DNA from: an uncultured Collinsella sp.
Lineage (GTDB): Bacteria > Actinomycetota > Coriobacteriia > Coriobacteriales > Coriobacteriaceae
NCBI GenBank assembly: GCA_934630855.1
Contig: CAKTWW010000020.1
Span: 1-34,860, forward strand
Direction of reading: 5' to 3'
DNA length: 34,860 nt
Shown here: positions 6,941 through 12,954 of the stretch, one piece after another
How the letters are laid out: each line of letters starts with the position of its first letter
Numbering within the stretch: the first letter of the stretch is position 1
Position numbers and translations under genes: made by a program
The notes under the pieces: generated by a model
Told to the model about the DNA's origin: nothing
What the model saw: only the letters and a program-made list of their open reading frames with translations
Databases searched by the model: none

Positions 6941-6978
6941 AATTGACCGCCCGGGTATTTGCGCCCGGGCGGTCAATT
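6941..6978 (+). terminator. Strong intrinsic terminator
   Basis: AATTGACCGCCCGGG and CCCGGGCGGTCAATT form a perfect 15-bp stem with an 8-nt loop, running into TTTTAT. It is placed 60 bases after the stop at 6880. Confidence 0.85.
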
Positions 6979-7111
6979 TTATCAACCATAGGTGCGATTC
7001 TGTGAGGCCATTTTTCTGGCATCCGCCGTTTGCTCCGGTCTCAACGCACCCATCGACCGTTCGGTAATCTTTGCGAACGCGACCACGTGCGCATTTGTCG
7101 AACAATCAAAT

Positions 7112-7244
7112 GTCAGACAATGTCTGACGGAGCTGTCAGACATTCACGCACGAACAGGCGAGCTTCGCGAGCGATTGTAGGCAACTAGTAGCCCCAGCTG
7201 CGTCTTTGGCGCAGGTTCGACGTCTGACATCTTGAATGTCTGAC
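7112..7244. repeat. Cluster of GTCAGAC/GTCTGAC heptamers
   Basis: Five copies of one heptamer occur in both orientations: GTCAGAC at 7112 and 7135, GTCTGAC at 7122, 7222 and 7238. They form two groups, three copies in 30 bases and two in 23 bases, in DNA with no gene. They look like binding sites for a regulator or recombinase; the partner is unknown. Confidence 0.55.
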
Positions 7245-7260
7245 GTTGAACGAAGCTGGC

Positions 7261-7292
7261 GTGCAAAATGGCCTCACAAGGCCATTTTGCAC
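7261..7292. other. Perfect 14-bp palindromic hairpin
   Basis: GTGCAAAATGGCCT pairs perfectly with AGGCCATTTTGCAC around CACA. No T run follows. It lies between the heptamer cluster and the GTTATCGTAATAA sites. Confidence 0.6.
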
Positions 7293-7330
7293 CGTCTCAG
7301 GAGCACGATTCAGGATTTGCCGCTGCGTCC

Positions 7331-7442
7331 GTTATCGTAATAATCTCCCACAGGCACCACCGCGCACGCCGCCGTGCCCGTGTCTTCTATCGTAATAATT
7401 TGAAATCTGGCGCCTTTTCCTCCTTGTCCGTTATCGTAATAA
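7331..7442. repeat. Three GTTATCGTAATAA-like sites upstream of the octamer-associated gene
   Basis: GTTATCGTAATAA (7331-7343), TATCGTAATAA (7388-7398) and TTATCGTAATAA (7431-7442) are spaced roughly 43-57 bases apart. Each contains the octamer word GTAATAAC or a one-base variant of it, joined to its inverted counterpart GTTAT. The same word is the core of the repeat arrays after the gene, so one protein may recognise both. Confidence 0.6.
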
Positions 7443-7513
7443 CAAGGCGCGCGAGTGTCCTCCCCCGGTCCAAGGGCGGAGCCCTGGCAAGCGCCGAACC
7501 GCCCGGGTCGGCG

Positions 7514-7554
7514 GCAGACTTGTACACACATTTACGATGGGGGTACAAGTCTGC
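7514..7554. promoter_or_regulatory. 12-bp inverted repeat upstream of 7603 gene
   Basis: GCAGACTTGTAC and GTACAAGTCTGC are perfect inverted arms separated by 17 bases. They end 48 bases before the start codon of the next gene, a typical operator position. Autoregulation is inferred only. Confidence 0.5.
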
Positions 7555-7602
7555 GTCTCTTGCGGGATTTCTCGTTTATCGGCAGAAAATCGAGGTCAGA
7601 AG

Positions 7603-8151
7603 ATGGATGAGTTCTTGAGCATTGAAGATCTGCGGTGGGAGTTCGGCGCGTCGCGAGCATGGACGTACAAGTATCTGGCGCCGCATATCAAGTCAATTAC
7701 CCTGAAGTGCTCGACCGACGACGGCGAGCGCCTGTGCAAGCGTTATAGCCTCGATGATGCACGGCGCGTGGTCGCTGAAAAGGCTCGAGCCGAGGTCTAT
7801 TCCGTGCCCGTTAAAGCGGACCCCGGAAAAAGCAGCTATGCTCCGTACCGCCGCCCGCGGCGCGTGCGAATCAAGACGAGCGCGTACATCGCCGAATATA
7901 TTGTCGGCTTCGGCCATCTCTGGCAGATCGACGAGATTGCAGAGGAATACTGCGATAAGCGCTCAAGAGAGGCGGCATATCAATTCATCTACCGTAACGC
8001 CTGGATCGCAATCGTGTTCGGCAACAAAACTTTCTATATCCCGAGGCGCACTACGCCGCAATTCGTGGCGGCAGCAGTCGAGGTGTTCGGAGACGCTGCC
8101 CACACCGTCGAATACGCACGCGGTGGACATAAAAGTGACGCCACGGAATAG
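7603..8151 (+). CDS. Hypothetical DNA-binding-like protein next to octamer arrays
   Basis: A 182-residue soluble protein. The first ~65 residues (IEDLRWEFGASRAWTYKYL, then a segment ending YSLDDARRVV) resemble a MerR/excisionase-style winged helix. A basic linker (YRRPRRVRIK) leads to a C-terminal domain with AYIAEYIVGFGHLWQIDEIAEEYCDKR, which could be a second helix-turn-helix, ending in YIPRRTTPQFVAAAVEVFG. No family was recognised. GAGG lies about 7 bases before the ATG; an in-frame start at 7537 is less likely. The stop codon sits inside the first units of the octamer array, and related sites lie upstream. The natural hypothesis is that this protein binds them, as an initiator, partition or regulatory factor. 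Confidence 0.75.
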   Translation: MDEFLSIEDLRWEFGASRAWTYKYLAPHIKSITLKCSTDDGERLCKRYSLDDARRVVAEKARAEVYSVPVKADPGKSSYAPYRRPRRVRIKTSAYIAEYIVGFGHLWQIDEIAEEYCDKRSREAAYQFIYRNAWIAIVFGNKTFYIPRRTTPQFVAAAVEVFGDAAHTVEYARGGHKSDATE

Positions 8152-8304
8152 CGGCACTATGTAACAAATGAATAAGTGAACGGCGTAAAAAGTGAAAAAC
8201 CGAACTACGTAATATCGACAATGCGACATAACGCAATAACGACAAAGCGGAATAGCCGCACTATGTAACTACGTAATAACAGAACTATTGAACATCGGAC
8301 TATT
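8145..8304 (+). repeat. Octamer array 1 (20 units of 8 bp)
   Basis: From 8145 to 8304 the DNA can be cut into 20 consecutive 8-base units with consensus G-N-A-A-Y-W-A-C (examples GTAACTAC, GTAATAAC, GGAATAGC, TGAACATC). By my hand count position 4 is A in 19 of 20 units and position 3 is A in most. A longer word, GGAATAGC followed by a GCACTATG-like unit and GTAAC, recurs exactly 104 bases (13 units) apart. No unit is skipped or changed in length. It is not coding. Confidence 0.75.
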
Positions 8305-8320
8305 CGGTCCTGAAATCTGT

Positions 8321-8416
8321 CCGCAAGAGTCGTACGCTGCCGTACAAAATGCCCGGCAGCGTACCGCCGCAAGCGGCGCACGCTAGGGCTCTGCCCTAGC
8401 ACCCGGCACTCGCGGC
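8321..8416 (+). repeat. Structured arm, left copy
   Basis: This roughly 96-bp segment between arrays 1 and 2 recurs in inverted orientation at 8545-8652; both contain CCGCAAG(A/T)GTCGTACGCTG in matching orientation. It folds into nested hairpins: GTACGCTGCCG with CGGCAGCGTAC (8332-8364) and CTAGGGC with GCCCTAG (8383-8399). A third relative of the GGGCTCYGCCC hairpin occurs around 7466-7496. Confidence 0.65.
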
Positions 8417-8544
8417 GTTAGCTCATTGTTCTGCAATTCAACAGTTACGTTTTTCAGTTTTGTCGTTATCACGTAGTTCGGTAATTACACAATTACGTAG
8501 TGTCGTAATTGCTTTGTTCGGTTGTGTCGCAGTTCAGATATGAA
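8417..8544 (-). repeat. Octamer array 2 (16 units, inverted)
   Basis: Sixteen contiguous 8-base units with consensus GTNRTTNC (examples GTAATTAC, GTAGTTCG, ACAGTTAC), the reverse complement of the array 1 consensus. The units fill the space between the two structured arms. Phase is kept through the whole stretch. Confidence 0.72.
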
Positions 8545-8652
8545 CAACCGCCGCAGGCGCCGGGTACTAGGGCAGAGCCTTGGCAGTACGCGGACGGCCG
8601 AAACGCAGTTTTGTACGGCAGCGTACGACACTTGCGGGCGAGTTCCGGCTAT
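8545..8652 (-). repeat. Structured arm, right copy (inverted)
   Basis: Reverse complement of the 8321-8416 arm with clear drift. Shared blocks include GTCGTACGCTGCCGTACAAAA, GGCTCTGCCCTAG and ACCCGGC in the same order. The left arm's internal GTACGCTGCCG hairpin is only partly kept. Confidence 0.62.
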
Positions 8653-8796
8653 GTCATTGCTGAATTACGACAAAACGCAACAACAGAGCTGTGTAACCGC
8701 GACATAACTGATTTACAGACGATACGAAGAACGTAATGAATGAACTAGTGAACTGCGACACAACCGAAAAAGCGAACAGTTATAAACCCAAAAAAC
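8653..8796 (+). repeat. Octamer array 3 (about 18 units)
   Basis: Eighteen 8-base units in the same orientation as array 1 (examples GACAAAAC, GCAACAAC, GTAACCGC, GTAATGAA, TGAACTGC, CGAACAGT). It is more degenerate than array 1 but the spacing is still exactly 8. It ends about 20 bases before the end of the next minus-strand gene. Confidence 0.7.
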
Positions 8797-8818
8797 GCAT
8801 TGAAACAGGCGAGATGTT

Positions 8819-9190
8819 TTAAATCTCAGCCCACAAATCGAGAACAGTAGCGTCCCGACGAACCGTGGCAAAATAGTCGCAGTAGTCATAGGCATCATCA
8901 GGACTGTGCATCACGGCAACAAGATCTCCGTTGTGCGCATCAACAACTGCATGTCGAAATCCCATCGTCTGACGCATCATCCGGTTGCGCTGCCGCTCGA
9001 TCTCGATCGCATCCAGCAGGAGGTGGCCATCTGTATGGCCGTGAAGGGCGAGCTCCATATTCTTCGGGTGACAGTCGTTAATCGCGATATGGATCAGCTC
9101 GCGCAGATTGTTTTTGTACCTGTAAGAAGAAGAGCAAGAAGAAGCACTAGGGCCGAGCGCCACTGCGAAGGGAATCTCATCCCGCTTCAT
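8819..9190 (-). CDS. Hypothetical small protein
   Basis: A 123-residue frame rich in His, Asp and Arg with no membrane segment and no recognised domain. Recognisable stretches are INDCHPKNMELALHGHTDGH and AVVDAHNGDLVAVMHSPDDAYDY, the latter resembling the 'GDLVAV...DDA' pattern of small hypothetical plasmid proteins. ATG 9190 was used; its nearest GGGGAG is 12 bases away, and a TTG at 9211 is the alternative. It follows the ABC/lipoprotein operon on the same strand with a short gap and may be the last gene of that transcript. Confidence 0.5.
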   Translation of the reverse strand: MKRDEIPFAVALGPSASSCSSSYRYKNNLRELIHIAINDCHPKNMELALHGHTDGHLLLDAIEIERQRNRMMRQTMGFRHAVVDAHNGDLVAVMHSPDDAYDYCDYFATVRRDATVLDLWAEI

Positions 9191-9224
9191 CGTAGGATGA
9201 GGCTCCCCCAACAGGACCTTCGAG

Positions 9225-9884
9225 TTACTTCACTTCAAACCTTAAGAGCCTTCTTTCTGGCAGATCGGTCATCTTCATCGTATAAGTCCCAGGAAAAGCC
9301 TTCTCAAAACGGACGGTCTCGTAACCTTCGAAATAGTCGTTGGTGTTTTGCATCATGAATGGGACGAGCAACTCGTTCTCCGCCCCAACCTGTACAGCAA
9401 ACGCAGCAGAACCGCCCAGAGCCGGCATTGCCTGCGTTATCAGATCGGTATTGACCACAAAGTCATAGTTTGGCGCAGACTCCGGCACCAAATGCCAAAC
9501 ATACGTTTTGATTCCGCCTTCGACATTGTCCTTATTCCTGACACGCATCTTTACGGCGATAACACACGCGATGTCGGCGTCCTTCAATTTCGTTTTCGTA
9601 TCCACGATGCCATATTTTGAATAATCATCATGCGCACGCTTGAGATACTCGCGCGGCGTGAGCAGCTCTGCCCCGTCTATGCAAAACGAATACCCGTCAG
9701 TCGCCACATCCTTCGAACCCAGAAACGCCCCATCCATCGAGAGCCATTCGCCCTCCGCATAATATTTCTCAGGAATGACCGTCCGGTTCCCGTTAACGAC
9801 GCTCACCCTCATGCCCGCAAGGCCGGTAGCAGCACAGCCGAAAAGAGCAAGCACCGCCCTTCTTGTCCACAGGGTCTTCTTCAT
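9225..9884 (-). CDS. Lipoprotein of ABC transporter locus (DUF5028-like)
   Basis: A protein of about 219 residues with a positively charged start (MKKTLWTRRAV), a hydrophobic stretch and a lipobox LFGC, so it is probably lipid-anchored outside the membrane. The rest is a soluble beta-rich domain with no transmembrane segment. Its position after a bacteriocin-type ABC operon and its general look recall DUF5028 proteins, but that family call is from memory and tentative. The ATG at 9884 begins the signal sequence. A GTG at 9893 overlaps the ATPase stop as GTGA and could be used through coupling. Possible role: binding or sequestering a peptide. Confidence 0.65.
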   Translation of the reverse strand: MKKTLWTRRAVLALFGCAATGLAGMRVSVVNGNRTVIPEKYYAEGEWLSMDGAFLGSKDVATDGYSFCIDGAELLTPREYLKRAHDDYSKYGIVDTKTKLKDADIACVIAVKMRVRNKDNVEGGIKTYVWHLVPESAPNYDFVVNTDLITQAMPALGGSAAFAVQVGAENELLVPFMMQNTNDYFEGYETVRFEKAFPGTYTMKMTDLPERRLLRFEVK

Positions 9885-9889
9885 CGCGC

Positions 9890-10534
9890 TCACGACCTTT
9901 CCCGAACTTTCACAACGGCACCGTCGCGCATGCAGTAAACCCGATCGGCCAGCTCCTCGAGCACCTCTCCGTCATGGCTGGACAGAATAACCTCGCGACC
10001 CGTTGAGGCCGCCATCGCCACAACGCGCTTGAGCATTTCAACGCCCGCTTCGTCGAGGGCATTTGTTGGCTCATCGAGAACAAGTAGCTTCGGCTTTTCC
10101 ATAATTGCCGCAGCTATCCCCAGACGTTGCTTCATCCCAAGCGAATATGCTCGGAACTTCTTTTTTTCGTCTGCATCGAGCCCCACGAGCCGCAGGGCAG
10201 AGCGAATGTCCTCGGGAGTGGCAACGCCCTTGATCTGAGCGATGAGCTCCAGATTGTCGTAGCCAGACAGATATCCCAAAAAGGAAGGCGCCTCGATCAA
10301 CATCCCCAGACTCGGCGGGAACGAGATGTCCGCCCCAAGCCTTTGGCCATCGATAGAGATTTCGCCTTCGGTAGGCTTGATCAATCCGCAGACCGCTCGC
10401 ATAAGCATGGTCTTACCCGAACCGTTTATCCCCTGAAGCCCAACCACGGTCCCAGGGTCAACCTCGATGGACACGTTGCGCAGAACATCGTTTTTGCCCA
10501 TGCGCTTCGATACGTCCCTAACGATCACGCTCAT
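9890..10534 (-). CDS. ABC transporter ATP-binding protein (bacteriocin/antibiotic immunity type)
   Basis: A 214-residue ATPase. Walker A is GINGSGKT at 35-42, the signature is SLGMKQR around 132, Walker B is LLVLDEP around 150 and the switch is SSHD. Single-domain ATPases of this size paired with two small ABC-2 permeases are typical of LanF/BcrA-type export or immunity systems. An RBS (AGGGGG, 7-base spacing) precedes ATG 10534. The gene overlaps the upstream permease by 4 bases (ATGA) and is followed by the lipoprotein gene, so the four genes form one coupled operon. Confidence 0.92.
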   Translation of the reverse strand: MSVIVRDVSKRMGKNDVLRNVSIEVDPGTVVGLQGINGSGKTMLMRAVCGLIKPTEGEISIDGQRLGADISFPPSLGMLIEAPSFLGYLSGYDNLELIAQIKGVATPEDIRSALRLVGLDADEKKKFRAYSLGMKQRLGIAAAIMEKPKLLVLDEPTNALDEAGVEMLKRVVAMAASTGREVILSSHDGEVLEELADRVYCMRDGAVVKVRERS

Positions 10535-11367
10535 ATCTTGTCCCCCTTTTCTATAAGGTCGGCCCTTCGAAACCACACTCCGCCCAACGATAGGCATAAC
10601 GACATAATCACAATTGAAAACAAGACGCTCGAGCCCGTCGCGATTCCCTCTTTGACAATTCCGCCCCAGCGCAACAGCATTAGGGCGTTGCCTAACAGCA
10701 CCCAATGCCGCGCAAATGCCGAACAGATCAGGTAGCTCATTAAAACCACAAACGAGACCGACGGCCCAAGTACAAAGCCAATCACTGCCTGCGCAAACGC
10801 AAGCGCCTCGAAAGCAAAAAAGAGACCTGTGAAAAACGGCAGCGCATCCGCCTCGCCAGCTTTGAGAAACCACGGCGCCAAATTAGCCAGCTGAAGCGAC
10901 TCACCATGAATGACCGCGCTGAACGAGGCGCTCACCATCAAGCTCCAAATCACAACAGAGCAAACCACCACGAGCAGCGAAAATGCCGTTACCGCCGCCA
11001 CCAAGATAAAACGCGAGACCCACCAAAGGGTTCTTGACCGGCATCGAACAAGCGCTTGCAAACCAAACCCGTGCAACGATTCGGTCGGATAATCGAGTGT
11101 TGTATAGAGAATAAGCAGAATGACAAATAGCCATCCTAACGGAGGCACAAACATGAGCCCGGGCCTAGGCTCAAACGGAGCGGATCCGGCAAACACGAGC
11201 GCAAGATTATCCGCAAACCCCAAGGTATCCGTCCTGACCCCATACACAGAAGACAATCCGTAGGCGTACACCAAGTTCGCAACGGTCACTGCCGCAACCG
11301 CAATAAAAGTAACGATATTCTTCTTCAAAACGGTCCTCAGGTCCGCGGCGACCAGCCTAAACAGCAT
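10531..11367 (-). CDS. ABC-2 type permease (second permease of the operon)
   Basis: A 278-residue membrane protein with about six hydrophobic helices. It has the pattern seen in LanE/LanG-like permeases: an N-terminal helix after RLVAADLRTVLKKN, then two extracellular loops. It overlaps the upstream permease by one base (TGATG) and the downstream ATPase by four. It should form the membrane channel with the neighbouring permease, powered by the 9890-10534 ATPase. Substrate unknown; a peptide is likely from family context. Confidence 0.85.
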   Translation of the reverse strand: MLFRLVAADLRTVLKKNIVTFIAVAAVTVANLVYAYGLSSVYGVRTDTLGFADNLALVFAGSAPFEPRPGLMFVPPLGWLFVILLILYTTLDYPTESLHGFGLQALVRCRSRTLWWVSRFILVAAVTAFSLLVVVCSVVIWSLMVSASFSAVIHGESLQLANLAPWFLKAGEADALPFFTGLFFAFEALAFAQAVIGFVLGPSVSFVVLMSYLICSAFARHWVLLGNALMLLRWGGIVKEGIATGSSVLFSIVIMSLCLSLGGVWFRRADLIEKGDKI

Positions 11368-12248
11368 CAGACCACCTCGCGCCTTTTTAAGAATCTCGCG
11401 GAAATCAAAGAAAAGACGAACAGCAAAATGATTTCCGCAAACCCCGCTCGAATGTCGGGCCAGTTATTTAGTGATTCCGACCTGATGCTGTTAAGAATGT
11501 TGCAGTTAAAGCCGACGCATGAAAGGACGCTAAAAATCCAGTCGTTAACAAAATGCCATGCAACCATAATCAGATATGGAACGACCATCGCCTTGATTCT
11601 GCTGCGAAACACAACCGACAGACCGGTCACGGCCATGGATAGAACCCCCAGCGCCACCGCATCGAACAGCGTATAAACCAGCACGTATAACAGAGGCCGG
11701 GAATAAAACAGGCCAGAAAAATAGCTATGCAGATAGAGTCCGACGTAAGTCGATTCGTCGACTCGGGGGAGATACGCGGGAAACAGCATGGAGACAATCA
11801 GAAAGTTCACGAGTAGCGGAATAGCCGTGACCGCAAACGCAGAGAGGAAAGCAGACAGCATCTTCACGTTCACATATGCATTTCTAGAAACACGCGTGCA
11901 GATCTGTGCCTCGTAACCGCTCAAACGCTCGGACAGGCATGACCACGACCCGGACAACATGGCAAGCAACGGCAGCGCATAGAAAAACACCGACGCTAGC
12001 AACGGCGCGTTCGCGCTCACAACGATCCAGTTACCAAAGCTACTTTCACGCGTTTGGCCGAGGTATGTCTGAGACTGCAGACCAATGCCGTAGCCAAAAG
12101 ATAACAGCTGCTTGCGCTCGGCCTCGAGTGTCCACCACGCCTCGATGGCAGCTGCCATCGAAATGGCAGTCGCCAAAATAAGAGCCAACGCAAATATAGG
12201 ATTGCCAAATATCTTGGACAGCTCGTGCCGTATTAGATTTCTATTCAA
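11367..12248 (-). CDS. ABC-2 type permease (first permease of the operon)
   Basis: A 293-residue membrane protein with about six hydrophobic segments, starting NRNLIRHELSKIFGNPIFALAL, a common start for this permease family. No ATG is in frame. TTG at 12248 is the first usable start, since an in-frame stop lies just upstream, and it follows GGGAGG with longer than usual spacing. Weak initiation would lower its expression. A 13-bp hairpin (12268-12299) lies between it and the upstream secreted-protein gene and may reduce read-through. Confidence 0.85.
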   Translation of the reverse strand: MNRNLIRHELSKIFGNPIFALALILATAISMAAAIEAWWTLEAERKQLLSFGYGIGLQSQTYLGQTRESSFGNWIVVSANAPLLASVFFYALPLLAMLSGSWSCLSERLSGYEAQICTRVSRNAYVNVKMLSAFLSAFAVTAIPLLVNFLIVSMLFPAYLPRVDESTYVGLYLHSYFSGLFYSRPLLYVLVYTLFDAVALGVLSMAVTGLSVVFRSRIKAMVVPYLIMVAWHFVNDWIFSVLSCVGFNCNILNSIRSESLNNWPDIRAGFAEIILLFVFSLISARFLKRREVV

Positions 12249-12267
12249 ATGTCATCATCCTCCCATT

Positions 12268-12299
12268 GGCCGGGCCGAGCAGCAACGCTCGGCCCGGCC
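12268..12299. terminator. 13-bp GC-rich hairpin inside operon
   Basis: GGCCGGGCCGAGC and its complement pair perfectly around AGCAAC. On the minus strand it follows the secreted-protein gene and precedes the ABC genes. It lacks a T run, so partial termination or mRNA stabilisation is more likely than full termination. Confidence 0.6.
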
Positions 12300-12327
12300 C
12301 TAATCACAACAAGAAGCTGCGGATTGG

Positions 12328-12840
12328 CTAGGAGGGAAGTTTGTTAAAATGGCCAAAGCAATCGGGGCTCCACTTTCCATAGACCGTGCCGTATCCGGAC
12401 TCGGCCCATGCGGTCAGACGAGCATGACTGCGTTTGTTCTCACGGACGAGGTTGTATATCTCCCATTCATGCTCATGGTTGGAGCGATACACGCCCTGCG
12501 TGCAATTCATGTTGCCCGTTCCTCTATTGTCATAGGCACCGTCCACGTACAAACGTAACGGCTTTCCCGAATAGCCCATAATCCAAATGTAAACTGAAGA
12601 TGAGTCGTGCTTCGAGCGATAGCCAGTTGCGCTCGTGCCAGAACATTGAAAAGCGAAATCTGTATCCTTGTTGTTCTTACATGTGGCAATTCCAGCATCT
12701 GCGCTTTGCGAAATGCTCGAAACCTGGGAAGTGTCGAACTCCTCTTGAGCAAATGATGCGGCAGGTGCACCCATCGACAAGCCCGCAACAATCGCCAAGC
12801 CGACTCCGATTCGAGCAATAGCGCTCCTTGGCTTAATCAT
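12328..12840 (-). CDS. Secreted protein (DUF2712-like)
   Basis: A 170-residue exported protein. A signal peptide (basic start, hydrophobic core GVGLAIVAGLSMGAPAA, cleavage near SFA-QEE) is followed by a mature domain with paired cysteines (ATCKN, FQCSG, MNCTQG, PDCFG). The end KWSPDC recalls the 'WSPDS' ending of DUF2712 proteins found beside bacteriocin-type ABC transporters; this family call is tentative. GGAGAAGG precedes ATG 12840. It is the first gene of the minus-strand ABC operon and follows the LuxR gene after about 110 bases. It could be the exported effector or a sensor ligand of the system. Confidence 0.7.
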   Translation of the reverse strand: MIKPRSAIARIGVGLAIVAGLSMGAPAASFAQEEFDTSQVSSISQSADAGIATCKNNKDTDFAFQCSGTSATGYRSKHDSSSVYIWIMGYSGKPLRLYVDGAYDNRGTGNMNCTQGVYRSNHEHEWEIYNLVRENKRSHARLTAWAESGYGTVYGKWSPDCFGHFNKLPS

Positions 12841-12913
12841 GGCCTTCTCCAATCAAAAGCGGTTAACAATGCGTCGACGCACGGCAACCTTTGCATGAAT
12901 AGAGAAAGATGTC

Positions 12914-12954
12914 TGTAAACACCCGCTATTGAGTTGATCGCTCAGGCGTTTACA
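12914..12954. promoter_or_regulatory. TGTAAAC/GTTTACA inverted repeat between LuxR gene and operon
   Basis: TGTAAAC (12914-12920) and GTTTACA (12948-12954) face each other with further pairing inside. The element overlaps the last codons of the LuxR gene and lies upstream of the secreted-protein gene. It may be the LuxR operator, a terminator for the regulator, or both. Confidence 0.45.

Noticed and set aside
8145..8796. CRISPR array
   Set aside because: Repeats are 8 bases and contiguous with no spacers; no cas genes are present.
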